Origin: Hyalella azteca
Lineage: Eukaryota; Arthropoda; Malacostraca; Amphipoda; Hyalellidae
Assembly (NCBI RefSeq): GCF_000764305.2
Contig: NW_025933406.1
Coordinates: 227,173-291,172, forward strand
Reading direction: 5' to 3'
Length of the DNA stretch: 64,000 nucleotides
Shown: positions 11,696-24,835 of the stretch, in pieces
How the letters are laid out: each line of letters opens with the position of its first letter
Position numbering within the stretch: the stretch's first letter is position 1
Translations under genes and position numbers: made by a program
Notes under the pieces: model-generated
What the model saw: only the letters and a program-made list of their open reading frames with translations
What the model was told of the DNA's origin: nothing
Database searches by the model: none

Positions 11696-13548
11696 TAGGG
11701 TAAAAGATGTCGGAACAGGGAAAATGTTCGCTTGGATTTAAATTGGGGAAAAATGATCGATCAATCGAAAATAAAATTGCGAGGAGGGTAGTATTGGAAA
11801 ATAAATTAGAAACGAATATTGGAAACTGCTCAAAAGATAACGAAAAAACAAACAGATAACGAAACAGATAACAAAGTTTTGATGCCACCTAAGATTTAAA
11901 AAAATGCTGCGTTTTCAAACTTCTTTTCAGTTAACAATTTTAAACAATCTTATCGACTGTTCTACATCAGGCTTTTTTTATCGAATGGCTGAACTGTCTT
12001 TGTCGCAGTAGCATGTATACAAGAACTTTAAAATTATACATACATGGTCCGCTATATGGGCTGTATTATTATGTTTTTGTGTTTAAGTCAGGGTGGTGTG
12101 TATTGCGGGATTCTCAACTTTAACTTTGAAATATAGAATAGAATATATTATAGAACATAGAATTTTTTGAGTAAGTTAAACCTTGCGAGTAATAAAAAGT
12201 TCAAATCAGTACATTTTCCTTAAGGTATTTTAAACATTTCTCACTCTAATAATGATTTGTTATGGGTGCAACTCTGCATTAGGGTCCGCCTAAGGCTCGG
12301 GGAGCACGTAAATCAGCTTCTCTTTGTCCGCCTCGACTCTGGGTTTAAATGGCAGCCTCTGGGCAGTTTCGGGCTCGTATGACTCGGCTCGGCCAACCCT
12401 TCTCATACTCTCAGACGACTGCATAGTTGGAGAGTATATTCTGACCAGAAACTGATTTCTATCGGTTGGCCAATCAGGCCCAAAATAACTTTGCGCCGAC
12501 TGTAGAGACTTTTCGGCCGATTTCTGGGCGGTCTCCGAATTTTGATAGGGCATGCAGTCACACTATTGTCGCCACTCGCCTGTATTGGCTCAGTGCCATA
12601 ATAGTCAAACATACCTTATGCTCGCCAGCCAGCTACCATAACATTATCTCCATCAATTGCAATGAATGTTTCAGATATCCATTGGATATTCAAAGACACA
12701 CAAAACCTCTACAAATCATGATCATATAATAATTTTGCGTGACAGAACTTCAAGTTATATTGCGCAGATAAATTACAATTTTTACTATTATTTGCCTTTA
12801 CAAATTTCATTTGCGTATATGGGATTGCAGCGGTTATATGTCTCTGCAACAAGTTTCACTAAATGATTTCAAATATCACTATATCAGTCAATTTCTCTTT
12901 ATTGCGATTTGGACATTAATGTATAAATTATTTAAATATATGACGATCAACGTGCAACAATATACTGTAGCTTCAGGTAATATACCCATTTTGAGTACAT
13001 GATCATTAGGCATCGACATCATCACAAAATAAATAAATTTTACTTATTTTTCCTGATTTTTGTAATAAATTGGAACTAACGTAATTAAAATTGCAAGTAT
13101 AACTTTTTCTGTTCTATAATTTTTTTTTGATTGGTGCTTTTCGATTGATTACATTACTTGACTCATTTTTATTTTAAAAATTACGGTAAAAGTTACCTGT
13201 TTCTAAGTTCTCTTCAATGTTGCAGGAAGTAAAATTTCTAAAGACCAGTTGCTCGTCCCCATTCCCTTTTAATGTCGAGATTTTTTCAAAAATTCACGAC
13301 AAATTCTGCTCTGTGCTATTTTTAGGAGCTTGCCTTCATCACCGATTTATCATTCAAAATTGGAGGACAAGTTTTAAAGTTGGCTAATTAATGCGACCCA
13401 TCTAGCCGCACCCCTGGCCCTCCCTGGCCTCCCTGGCCGCTCTCCTTGGGCCCCGCTTGGCCCCTATCCCTGGGCCATGCGTCCCATCAGCGAGATCTTG
13501 TGATCTCGGTTAGAAAATATTGTCCAAATTGTGACACACTTTCCTACC
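11696..13548. other. Noncoding; C-rich block at 13400-13490
   Basis: 12290-12560 is moderately G+C-rich, with frames that match nothing known. 13405-13480 is a C-rich run of ccctggcc units. No gene recognised. Confidence 0.4.
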
Positions 13549-13683
13549 GCCAGCATGAGCAGAGAGCGCACGTAGCACTGATACGCCTTTTTGCTTGGCC
13601 AAACTGGGTCAGGATGACCCACACAAGGGCAAAAAGTGCATTGCTATTTGGAAAAAGTCTTTATCATTTCTTTGAGTGCTGCT
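13549..13683 (+). repeat. Dispersed repeat, copy 1
   Basis: About 130 bp with agcgcacgtagcactgatac, ggtcaggatgacccacacaa, gtgcattgctatttgg and catttctttgagtg. Two related copies lie at 18813 and 21740 in the same direction. It is of SINE or small-RNA-derived size, but I cannot identify the source. Confidence 0.8.
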
Positions 13684-15477
13684 GAAGACCTGAAGATAGT
13701 CGTGTCATTCCCTAACACTGATACTTTGCCTTAAATTTCAGATTACATTTTAACAATAACAATTTATTGTTTTATCAGTGTCAGCTCTAAGTTTTGGCAA
13801 GAATTTTCTGTATAATCTTAATTGAGATCGGACGAACTTCGTAAAAATACATTATTTATGTACATGCTTCGTTACCGCTTATTCATTTGAATATAATTCA
13901 ATAGGACACAGTTCAACTCGTACCTACAGAATTACATTCATTAGTATTCATTGACGAATATTTTCTGCATAATCAATTAAGTAACCAACTAAACACGATA
14001 AATTAAATTATGGAACCACATCAAGCAAGGACTCGAAGTCAACAATGGATTACCCCGCCTACTCGAATTCAAGTTATGCATACAACATTAACTCTTGGCT
14101 TAACCCTAATCGCCTCTGATGCGCTGGAATACGGACCTAATTTTGAATAATATGTTTCCAAAAATAAAGACCAACATTACAGTGATGTTTATCATAATAT
14201 GTCCCAACTGATATATATACAAGATAGCCGATCAGTGAACATTAAATTTGCTATAGGATTTTTGGCCGCCATGGCAGGTATCTACATAGGCTACTGACCA
14301 TCAACGATGAACTTCAAGTTTCACCGACTTCTGAGACATAATTCATGGTATTCATTCACGTGTTCAATTCAAGTATTTATTATGTTAAACATAATTACAG
14401 TATCACCACACTATTCACAGATGACAGCTGATAATAGCATGTGAGAAATTTCTCAATAAATAATGTGAGAAATTTTTCGATTTTTTGAGTACATTTGCAG
14501 TCGGGGCTTTCTTTCAAATGTATAACTATCGTATAAATTGTTATTAGACAGCTACATAGCTAGATATTTATTTACTTTTATTTTACAAACTTATATTCTG
14601 GTACTAATTTGCTTTTAAATTACTCCCGGAAAAACTTTTTTCCTACATGACGTTCCATCTGTCAACTCTAAAGTTGAAACAGAACTAAAATAAGAGCACG
14701 GATCGGATACTCATAACCTTTATAACCTACATGAGAGGAAATAGTCCCTTATGGTGATAATAAAGAAGAGTATAAATAAAAGTAGCATATATAATAATAT
14801 TTTGTCAATATAAATATTAAATTGCATATTTGTGTCTAACTGGTACTATTAAAGTACACAGTCGTTAATAAATTTAATTAGGATTCAATCATACCTCCTT
14901 TATGGCTCTTTGTGTGTTCTGAACAAATGATGAGCTCTATTTTTGACTTAAATATTTGTATGTCTATTGTATTTCCACAATGTTCTGAAACTTAATACCA
15001 ATGAATTAAAATTTACTGATTATTTAAGTGCTGCATTTGATGTATAATTCTTTCTTTGAGCGCAGTATCTTAATGTACTTTGATGCATGTTTCTTGCTTC
15101 GCATTTCGTATCTTGGTACATTTGTTTATATATATAGTGACGCATCTTCATATGTGCGATTCCTGAGGCACTGAAATAATTATTATTTGCACATTTTTCA
15201 TTTTAATATATTGTTTGAATTGATTCAAATATATTTGTTTATTTGATAATTTTTGTCCGCCGCAGAATGATGAATATGAAGGAGACAGTTTCTTATTTCA
15301 CGAAATGCCCATATTAAAGGTCAGTTTTCATGACGTTTGTTCTTCTAATAGAAACTCTTCAAGAAAGCGTTCTTTTGCTTCCTACTTTTCCCTCTACGCC
15401 TCTGTTTTTTTATGGCTAAGAGTATTTTTTGCTGCACTTGTAATATGTCGCTTTCTTCGCTTGCTGTGGAATGCGGG
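13684..15477. other. Noncoding AT-rich stretch
   Basis: No gene, RNA or transposon could be recognised. Confidence 0.5.
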
Positions 15478-15656
15478 TTTTTCTCGCCACTTATACTTGT
15501 GGCCGCAAAACATACAATGCAGCTTTTTTTCTGGCCACTTACACTTGTGGCCGCAAAATGAACAATGCTGCCTTTTTCTGGCCTCTTATACGCGTGGCCG
15601 CAAAACGGAAAATGCTGCCTTTTTCTGGCCCCTTATACGCGTGGCCGCAAAACATC
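15478..15656. repeat. Minisatellite, four copies of 47-48 bp
   Basis: Unit ccacttatacttgtggccgc then aaaa...aatgctgcctttttctgg; ggccgcaaaa starts at 15501, 15549, 15596 and 15643. Confidence 0.9.
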
Positions 15657-16792
15657 CTTAATTTGTGTAGACGTCAAGTTTGCTTAGCTGTAATTAAAGT
15701 CGCAGGCTGCCTCTCGTGGCAAGCTCACATCTCCCATCCGCCTGCACTTTAATGCTTGTTTTAGTGGACTAGGATGAGCAGACGAGTCTTTTTTCTTACC
15801 GTGTTCTTATTTTTTGTTTCATTTTACAGCTTGGGAGATGTTGTTTTACGTACTCTTCACTTACTTTTTTTTAGCAAAGCATTGTTATTCAGACCCTCAG
15901 AGGCCTTTCCTCAGGCACTCTGGAATGTTTTACTCACTAATATTGAGTTGTGATAACGTTACGATGCTTCTTTTTTATTTAAAGGCTAAGAAATTATCAT
16001 TTGACTGCTCTGGAGTCAAATATGGACTTCTTATGATATGCCCGTTTCATGACCATATGCATCAGAATAGGTGAAAATCTACGGAAAATTATCCTAGCAT
16101 TTAGTTACCTAATTTAAACCACAAAAAAAATTTATGACAAATGCTGAAGATATTTTATACTGTATGATATTATTACTGATCCATTCCCATTCATCAGACA
16201 TTCACGACACTTTCAGCTTGTTGAAAATAAGTGAGTAATAACATTCAGAGGATCCATACGATCATCTAGATAGTATTTTTTCATATATATATTTTTTCCT
16301 TCATTCCATAAGACTTATTCGCTTGGTGTTTAAAATTTTTTTTTCAAAAAAAATGTCTTCCTTTGACAACATCTGACATGAGAAGACTTGTGCACAGCTT
16401 TTTGAACGCTTCCTGCTATCTTGAGGATTCAATTTGTCGAAGAAACTTTGTCAAGTGGACACTAGAAACGAAAAATGCACTTATATCCGAGACTCAAATC
16501 AATATTTGACGAAAGGAACACATGAAATTCATTTCCTGAGGTGAGATTGTGTCATTTTGTCAAGATTGGCCTGACCTTAGATACCTTAGTTCTGAGATTG
16601 CATCCGCGGGGATTTTTTTCCAAACCCGCGGATTTTTCTCTCTTAAATATTTCTTTACAAAATATTTTTTGTTTTTATTCTTTCCAACGCTCAACAAAAA
16701 ATGCAAGATTCATTTCGGCGCATTTCATGGACGGAAAATAATGGGTTTTCTTGCAGCGGGATAAACATAATCATAAAAATATGTCTTTTTAG
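15657..16792. other. Noncoding
   Basis: T-rich on the + strand. A short cgcgg(g)attttt duplication lies near 16610-16635. Nothing gene-like was seen. Confidence 0.45.
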
Positions 16793-16941
16793 CGCATTTT
16801 CTCATTTATGGAAAAAATGCCTATTGTGCTCTTCATGTCCGTCCGTCCGTCCGTCTGTCCGTCCGTCCGTCCGTCTGTCCGTCCGTCCGTCTATCCGTCC
16901 GTCTGTCTGTGACTTCACGTTTTCGTCGACGAGAAAATGCG
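16793..16941. repeat. GTCC microsatellite framed by an inverted repeat
   Basis: 16837-16910 is (GTCC/GTCT)n, about 18 units. It is bracketed by cgcattttctc (16793-16803) and its exact complement gagaaaatgcg (16931-16941). Confidence 0.85.
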
Positions 16942-17875
16942 TTCTCTGTCGCTCACTTCAGTGAGTACTGAGTTATATTTTTTCAGTTTATTGCAGAGTC
17001 ATTATACCCATTAGCGTTTTACGTAATGGGATATCCCTTTTCTAATGAACTAGGGACACATGTCAAAGAAATTCACATTGTAATACCTCCTATTTCATAC
17101 ATCCTATGCATTCGACAACCCTACATCCACCTCTGGCTAATCCCGCACATGATTTTACAATTATGAAAGCTTTTGGATTAAACGGTTTTATTACAACCGT
17201 TCGTTTGACGTTTATTCATGTCAACATGAAGTTCAGATTTCCCCATGGTTTTGTTAAGTCATTAATTTAAATGACCACTTATATGTTCCTATATTCATAT
17301 CTCTACTTGAAGCTTGTAGAGAGATAGGAATATAGTAGTTCCTTGAGGCTTAGCTTACTAACGATGCATGTCTTAAATCATTCATGTATAATTAAAAGAA
17401 AATAGATTTAAGATTATTGCAACCCAAGACCTATCATTTTCGAACAGATTTTAGCAAAATTTCCTAATTTGCTACCAGTCACACCAAGTTGCCCTGGATA
17501 CGTCAGCATTTATTCACCTTGATTATTTCCACTTCTTTATATCTAAATTAAGGTTCAAACTTTCCTTAAGTAACATATTCTCATTCGCCTCAAACAAATT
17601 TTGTACAAATCATATCAGACCCAACACCTAGTTTCAATTTCCGCTTGCAGGACACACAATTTCCAGCTTGAAATTTCGCCTCGGTATTAATCATTAATAC
17701 TCAACATGGAGTAAAGATTGAGATAATGTAACATAACCTTGCCATCTTCGAAAATCATTCATAAAAGTGAAGGAAATAATGCACAGCTACTGTAAGCAAT
17801 CTAAGTACGTTCAAATAAATATTATTTAGAAGTAGATAACCAATATAATTTGGACCTATGGAGGATATTGGACTA
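16942..17875. other. Noncoding
   Basis: AT-rich. An imperfect inverted pair, ttcctatattcatatctctac and gagagataggaatata, lies at 17285-17335. No gene was seen. Confidence 0.45.
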
Positions 17876-18074
17876 CAGTGGCGAGGGTGGACGACAGTGG
17901 CGAGGGTGGACGGCAGTGGCGAGGGTGGACGACAGTGGCGAGGGTGGACGGCAGTGGCGAGGGTGGACAACAGTGGCGAGGGTGGACAACAGTGGCGAGG
18001 GTGGACGACAGTGGCGAGGGTGGACGACAGTGGCGAGGGTGGACGACAGTGGCGGGGGTGGACGGCAGTGGCGA
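17876..18074. repeat. 19-bp minisatellite, about 10.5 copies
   Basis: Unit cagtggcgagggtggacgg (with gg/ga/aa variation at the end), very homogeneous, leading into a CpG-rich stretch at 18080-18215. Confidence 0.95.
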
Positions 18075-18222
18075 TGTGATGGACGGCATGAAGCTCTTAG
18101 CGCCTGAGTCGGTCGGGCGGACATTGAAGAATGACGGTTAAATTCGCCGCATTGACGACGAGCGCGCTAATATTAATAAAAGTTGAGGGGGCAGCGTAGC
18201 GCCGGCCGTTTGGGACTGCTTC

Positions 18223-18314
18223 AGTTCTCGTATATATCTCGTCTTTCATTGCGATATAATTGAATCAAATTGGAATAGTGAAGGATTGTATTCTTACAGT
18301 ATTCTTTAGCTTGC
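18223..18314 (+). promoter_or_regulatory. Candidate transcription start and noncoding first exon
   Basis: A CpG-rich stretch (18080-18215) leads into TCAGTT at 18221-18226, which matches the arthropod initiator TCAKTY. Ninety bases on is an excellent donor, TTGC|gtaagt (18314/18315). It lies 6.5 kb upstream of the DIP coding region on the same strand and could be its untranslated first exon. No TATA box at -30 and no clear DPE were seen. Confidence 0.22.
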
Positions 18315-18812
18315 GTAAGTAGCTTTGCAATTGAGGACTGTAGACTAATCAGTTAATTAATGCTAATTCGAATGTCTCAGTCAATTCGTTAGCATTCAGG
18401 TGACAGGATAATTTATGTATCTCAATAAACGATAATTTAATTTAACATCTGACCCGAAAAATTAGGAGGAACAGATAATTGAGCAACATTTTGGCGACGA
18501 TAGATTCATGTGCAGCAGTTGTATTGAACTACGAAATGGTTAGCATGCTGTTGGATGATTTATCATTCATATGATGAATAATATTAAATAAAATATTCGT
18601 ATGATATACAAATTTTATTTCTAAATTTAAAGTCAAACGCGCAATCACCCCACACATTTCAAAAATATCATACCCGTTCACGAAGTGGAGACATAATTTC
18701 ATAATGTTGAACTTCCCTCAGCCATATTATTTTCGAATTATGGAAACTCGTTGTGTGGTCATGGATATTTTGAAGTGACTCACAAAAGTGAAAAACTTTC
18801 TCGCAATCAACT

Positions 18813-18935
18813 AGAGCACAGAGCGGACGTAGCACTCATACGCCTTTCTGCTGGGCCAAAAATGGTCAGGATGACTCACACAAGGGCGTAAAGTGCATCG
18901 CTATTTGGACAAAGCCTCAGTCATTTCTCTGAGTG
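18813..18935 (+). repeat. Dispersed repeat, copy 2
   Basis: Matches the copy at 13549: agcggacgtagcactcatac, ggtcaggatgactcacacaa, gtgcatcgctatttgg, catttctctgagtg. Confidence 0.8.
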
Positions 18936-19220
18936 TAAGGCAACTGGACGCAAGCAAGCAGCAGCAACTGGATCCATAACGTGCAAAGTAACATGATATA
19001 AAAGAATGAACTTGAGCCCTAACGCGCAACGCAACATGATACGCTTATCGTTACACTAAAGATGGACTTACTCGGGGTGCGAGAAATATAGACTTGCTGC
19101 GTCAAATAGACCGTTGCTCCCTTGTTTTCTTTTGGGTGAATTTTTTCACGGCTTAAGAAATTCTTACACGTATGAATACTGAACTCAGTTACAAAACTCA
19201 AATGTTCACTATATTATAAT

Positions 19221-19275
19221 GTAATATATAATATAATATAATATAATATAATATAACATAATATAATATAATATA
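19221..19275. repeat. (ATATA)n microsatellite
   Basis: About ten copies of the 5-bp unit taata/ataat. Confidence 0.9.
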
Positions 19276-21394
19276 CTTTTTCGCATCATTATTAAATTCA
19301 ATTTTACGTAATTGAACGATTTACTAATTGCGATAATAATTTAATGATCAGCACCCAACTATTGTCCCAATGCATTTGTGAAAGCAGAATCATTGATATA
19401 GTGTGTGTCTCTAGCAACATGATGGAAACCTAATGATAGGGACGAAAGGTAGTATAAAAAAAATATTAATATTGCACCAATAAACAAATTTTTATATTTG
19501 TATTGGACTATCAAGGCCGGTTGCAAGCCAGCCCTCTGTTCAGAAGGCGCGCCAAGGTTTAATGTGGCCTGAGGTCGAGTTCTCAAACAGTTAAACTTTC
19601 GAGAAAAATTTCTTGTCGGTGCTAGAAATTTTGTTCATAAGTTGCGGCCGAGGCTGCGTGCTTTGAAGCATGGCTTTAAAGTTTCGTCACGTTCATGAGG
19701 GAAAGGCTAATTTTTATTAATAAATTCTATTTTATATAATAATTTGTAACTTATCGTGGCGAAACTTAATGAAACTTTTCAGTTTACCGAGTCTAAGACA
19801 AAGCAATTTGTATTTTTTCAAGGAACAAGAGAATAAACATGAAAGTAAACACGTTAAAGTGGAGCCTATAGTCGGTAATTACCTGTTGATGTTCTCAGAT
19901 TAGTTATGTTTATCATTTCAATATGCAACGGTAAAGCATCATGGATTTTCAAAGAAATCAAAGTATTATACCAGAATAATTATTCTACTTCACACTATCG
20001 CGAAATCTTCACTGTCGATTTTTGAAGGAGATAGAGAATTTATTTAAAAAAATTACATTTGATTCAAATTTCATGCAATTTCCGTTTTGAAGAGTCACCT
20101 AAAAGATTAAATAAAGTGCGACGTAGTAAAACCTCCATAAAATTATTGAATACTTCCCGACATTTGTACTAGTGCATAGCATGGATATTCTATTTATATT
20201 TTCATCGTCATAATCTGTAAAATAACTCGAGTCGAGTTTGAACCTTGCTTGCTGCTTCAAAGTTATTCATTAGAACATTTTCAATGGTCCGTTTAAATGG
20301 ACCTTGATATGACTATATTCCTGCAATACAATATTCATCTTTAGAAATGTGTATATATTTAATTAAATTACACCAACTTTTGGAAGGAGGTGAGGTGTAT
20401 CCGGTTTTCCCGGGCAAGTAAAAACGTTTTAATTACTAATTTATTCGGTATCTCATTTACTTGTAATGTTAGTTCCTCGTTCAAGCCCCGCATGCCTCAC
20501 AAAGGAGGCTTCTGCTTATCCGAGCAACAGCAGCTTTTATTGCGACCATCATCTTTTTAAAACAATTTGCCTCGCGTGCGGATCCCATTTCTATATGTTG
20601 GTGAGCTTTCAATTTTTGTCGTAATGTCCGGAGTCTGTGGTGCGTCCCACTTGCCACCAGAGGGCGTGTAGCGTTTCGTATTGTAGTTCAGCCCACAGAC
20701 CAGATTCCACAAGGACGCATTTTGTTTTAACTTGCTTGGGACAAACAAGTTTTGTCGTTATTGGTCTGCTTCGCAAGACCCAAATTCGCTTGAGTAGGAA
20801 CAGTTCGGCTTCGCAAGAGCCAAAGTCGAATATTGGCCACGAGTTGGAACTCTCGAAAGCTTCCCCTGTAACGGGAAGCAAAAATAGCGCACAACTTCGA
20901 GGCGAGATGCGAGGCCAGTACAAGCGGTTCCATGCCAATGACCTGATTTTATTAGGCTGAAAATTGCATGCACTTTAATGCAAAGCTTTCAGTGCTTTAC
21001 GACAGTGCACAGCAAGCCGATCGAGGTGATACAGACTCCCAGATCAGCAACAGATTCTTCTGCGTATTTTCACCCGCTGTATGAATCGTGGCCAGAAAAT
21101 GTGAAGAGATTTTGACCCTAGACATTCGAAGAGCGTCCGGGAATCTGAAAATCAAGCTTTTTCTCATCTCTGGGGCATGGAAATTGGTTTCTAACTGGGA
21201 ATTTATCAAACATTTTACAAAATTTATATAATTAACGAAACTCCCTGGCAAATCATCAATACAAAAATGAAACATATAAAGTGTTATGAATATTTAACCC
21301 GTTAATTATTTTTTGGGCCACAAAAATACGTTCCGACTCGCTTGACCACAATGATTCGTTGCATCTAGAAAGTCCGTCATCACCCCACGGACTT
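19276..21394. other. Noncoding; G+C-richer block 20480-20960
   Basis: 20480-20960 has overlapping frames on both strands that match no known family. It contains short hairpin motifs ggtctgcttcgcaagaccc (20761-20779) and ggcttcgcaagagcc (20807-20821) sharing the loop gcttcgcaag. The rest is AT-rich. Confidence 0.4.
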
Positions 21395-21555
21395 CTTTTT
21401 ATATTTTATTGTCATAACTTTATTTTTTTTGTTCGTTTCGTTTTTTTTCATCAGCATCGTGGCGAGAAGTTTTTTTTTATTTTTTTATTGTCATTACTTT
21501 ATTTTTCTGTGGGTTCCTTCCGTTTTTTTTTTCATCAGGATCGTGGCGACGAAGT
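21395..21555. repeat. Two-copy tandem repeat of about 80 bp
   Basis: ttattgtcataactttattt and catcagcatcgtggcga recur about 80 bp apart. Beyond it, 21600-21680 repeats ggcggtgaaggcgccgt twice. Confidence 0.8.
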
Positions 21556-21739
21556 TTTGCGTGGTACGCGGCCCTCACAAACCGCTTAATTTCCTGACGA
21601 TCATTTCATTAAAGGGGCGGTGAAGGCGCCGTGCGTCGCTCCCTCATTTTTGCCGTCGCGGTGAAGGCGCCGTACTCTCCTCACTCAGAAAAATATACGT
21701 GTCATATCATCCAAGTACCGATACACTTTCTTACCCCCA

Positions 21740-21866
21740 GTAAAAGCAGAGCGCGTATGTAAAAATAATACACTTTTATCGGGCTTAAATGGTGAATCAA
21801 ATTGGATGACTCGCATAGTGGCAAAAATATATCGTTATTTGTTCCCACTTATTTCTTTGAGTGTTA
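21740..21866 (+). repeat. Dispersed repeat, copy 3 (diverged)
   Basis: Aligns with the copies at 13549 and 18813 through agcagagcgcgtatgta, ttggatgactcgcatagtgg, tatcgttatttg and atttctttgagtg. Confidence 0.7.
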
Positions 21867-22889
21867 CCGCGTTCAAGCACAGACGCGCGGAAATTTTCAT
21901 CGATGAAAAATACACGATTTTTCTGGTACACAAATTTCAATGCACAGATGATGATTTGTAATGGTAAAAATATTGTGTTTGGTATTCAGAGAATAACTAT
22001 GATAAAATGGCACAATTACTAACTTTTTTGTTTCGAATTTACTACTATAATTTGGGTGAATTTTTAGGTTAACGAATGCTTTAGTATAATTTCTCTAAAA
22101 CACATTACATTACAATTAACATCTGTGAATTTTTGGGGAGTTTTAAGAACTTTCATTCTGTGGTAACAGAATGTAGAATAAGGTAACAAATAAGTATTCG
22201 AAGAATACAGCGTTGTACGGTATATACAATATTCTTTTCATTGCAAACATTTTCTTTCATTTCGTGAACTTCAGTTTGAAAATTTCTCAGTAGGTTAAAT
22301 TTTTCGCTATATATGACGATATTTCATTATATATAGTGAAAAAATTAAAATATTTTGATGTTTCACAGGCACATTAGCAAATCATTGCCGACTTTGTGAA
22401 CAATCAAGTAAAAAAATTTATTTGAATAGCATCACACATTCAGTATGCTAATCATGAATTAATTTCGATGATTTATATGAGATTATAATGTAAAAACAAT
22501 CTTTTACTATAACGATGGATACGCAGGAGATGACGCACAATGTTTCCTGCCTTAAAAAAATAACTTCATTTTATATCTAACCAATTCAACACAACACATA
22601 ATCTCGAAGCCACTTTGAAATTGGATGTTATGCGAAAAACAAGTTTGAATATGCAATAAGATTATTACTACTTTTTATTATTAACATATAATGAAAGTTA
22701 GGATATACCTAACACTCATGAGTACACTAGTACGAAGAAGAAAAATAATATACCATTATTAAATAGAAACCTAATGTTAATAATATAATAATAATGCTAA
22801 TAATGGCTGGAAGGAACGCTCATCAGTTATGATACTGCGTACCGCCGGGCATGCGATATTGCGCTAATCTGCACTGAGAGAAAACACGC
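21867..22889. other. Noncoding AT-rich stretch
   Basis: Nothing recognisable beyond AT-rich sequence. Confidence 0.5.
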
Positions 22890-23130
22890 AATGAAGGGAA
22901 ATGCGTAAAAAGGGAAAATGAGCGAAGAAGGAAATTGCGTAAAAAAGGAAAATGAGCGAAAAGGAAAATTACGCAAAAATGGGAAATGGGCAAAGAAGGA
23001 AATATAGCTACGAAGAAAATTGAGCAAAGAGAGCGAAGAGTGAATTTAAAAAGATGGGAAAATGCGTAAAGAGAGAAATTGAGCAAAGAGGGAAATTAAG
23101 CAAAGGGGGATATTGAGAAAAGAGGGAAAA
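22890..23130. repeat. Degenerate purine minisatellite
   Basis: Units of about 16-20 bp, gagcaaagagggaaat / gcgtaaaaagggaaaat, irregularly arranged. Confidence 0.8.
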
Positions 23131-23867
23131 AGATCAACAAGCGAAAGTTATCATCAAATGAAAATAAGAACTGAAGAAAAATTATAAAGTAGTGAAAAAG
23201 AAGAGGAGCAACAAAAGAATGAGAGCAACACAGGAAAAGGATATATGAGGGAAAACGTGTATAATTCTGCTGGCCAGGTAGGTCTGAGTGAACAAGTCAA
23301 TGGGATTTTAAAAGATGAATCTCAACGTACAGATTATTAGAAATTTTTGCAAACCCAAAGCGACACCAGGAAATTTTGTGTGCAAAATATGCACATTTCA
23401 TTGAATTTTTTTTGAGAAATCAGTTTTCAAAAGCCTTTAAAAATTTTGAACTGCAACGCATTGACCAGGAAATACACGCAATAGTGTTTTGCCAAAACAA
23501 CGCAGAATATTAATCTTAAACTTTAACTTAAAATAGCTTCAAAAACCATTAATTTAAAAAATTACAACTGGGAGAAGAAGCTCTTCTCGCACACCACTTT
23601 GTCGAGCTTCCTTGTCTCGTTTCCTTATAAGCATCACGAGAAACATCGCTTAAGAATATTCATCCCGAAATAAAATTATTCATCATTGCCTCCAAACACA
23701 CGATACGAATTTTTAGACCTGGGCAGTGGGCTTATTCTCGCGAACGTGCGAATTCATAATATCATTTTGTTTCTTCTAATATACTATATAGGATGTCTAT
23801 GAGTAATTTATTGAGTATAGTGCACAATCGTTTTTGTAAGAAAACTGTTGAATAATGAGCTATTAAG
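23131..23867. other. Noncoding
   Basis: AT-rich; no gene recognised. Confidence 0.5.
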
Positions 23868-23868
23868 C

Positions 23869-23923
<55 letters not shown>

Positions 23924-23924
23924 T
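23868..23924. repeat. (TTA)n microsatellite
   Basis: About 18 perfect copies. Confidence 0.97.
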
Positions 23925-24118
23925 AGTTTAATAATGAGCTAAATTGACCCGAGTAGAATCAACATGCGGCTAGTGAAGAAAATATCAGTGTTCCGGTGTA
24001 CTCAGTCTTCCGATTTTAAATAATAAACCAATATTCATTTAGCACGATAGCAAATCCTTCTTCAATATGGTTTCTACATTGATTTACGAATAATACTTTA
24101 TTTGTCTTTTTCTGCAGG

Positions 24119-24835
24119 TTCACCTGAAGAATTTCACTCTGTGAAGCACATCAATAAGAGAAATGGCCTCATAAGCACCCCGTAGTGTGGCCCAAGACGG
24201 TCTATCTCTTCAATCAACTTCCTATATGAAGGTTTTACGAGTCACAATTACGTAAATCCTGAAAAGCTGCCATCGAACAACGCTTCTTCGTCATTTTGTC
24301 GCAAAAAATGCATTAGTGAACGTTGTACAAATAAAGAACAAGTGATATAAACCAGTTCGAAAGTATTACGTGAGGCATAGTAGATGATTTGGATGAGCTC
24401 GTTGAGTGATAACAGAATTAGCTCGAACCATTTCACTTAGGGACACAGACTAATGTATAGTGATCACAAACTAAACATAGAGCTGAAGAGTATGAAAAAA
24501 ATAATGTTAAGCTATCGCTGACCTTCAATTCATGCTTATATAATTATATAGATATAATTATAGCAAGGTTGACGCTTAACTACGAGATTCTAATATTTAG
24601 ATTATTCTGCAAACAATAATGCTGTAGAAATAAATTTCGTAAATGTCATGATATTAATTCTATACATGTGCCAGAAATGAAAATAATAAACTAATGTTTT
24701 TCAAAATCCTCTGATAAAGAGACACTTGCAGTAAGATTTTAATTGAAACACCGAAATTGAATCTTTCACTTTTGGACTTGCTAAAACGGCCCCAAACTCG
24801 GAAACAGAGATCGCCAGCCAAAGCATCCGCATATA
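24119..24835 (+). other. Possible 5' UTR part of DIP exon 1
   Basis: A strong polypyrimidine acceptor (tttgtctttttctgcag) ends at 24118. The sequence between it and the ATG at 24836 has stops in all + frames, so it would be untranslated leader if the exon is continuous to 25904. This is inferred from splice-site appearance only. Confidence 0.3.

Noticed and set aside
17755..18141. Several overlapping frames at the 19-bp array
   Set aside because: A unit length of 19 bp opens all frames in turn; no flanking coding signal.
20609..20960. Overlapping frames of about 107-109 codons on both strands
   Set aside because: They contain hairpin repeats and have no recognisable domain; a G+C-richer block alone explains the missing stops.
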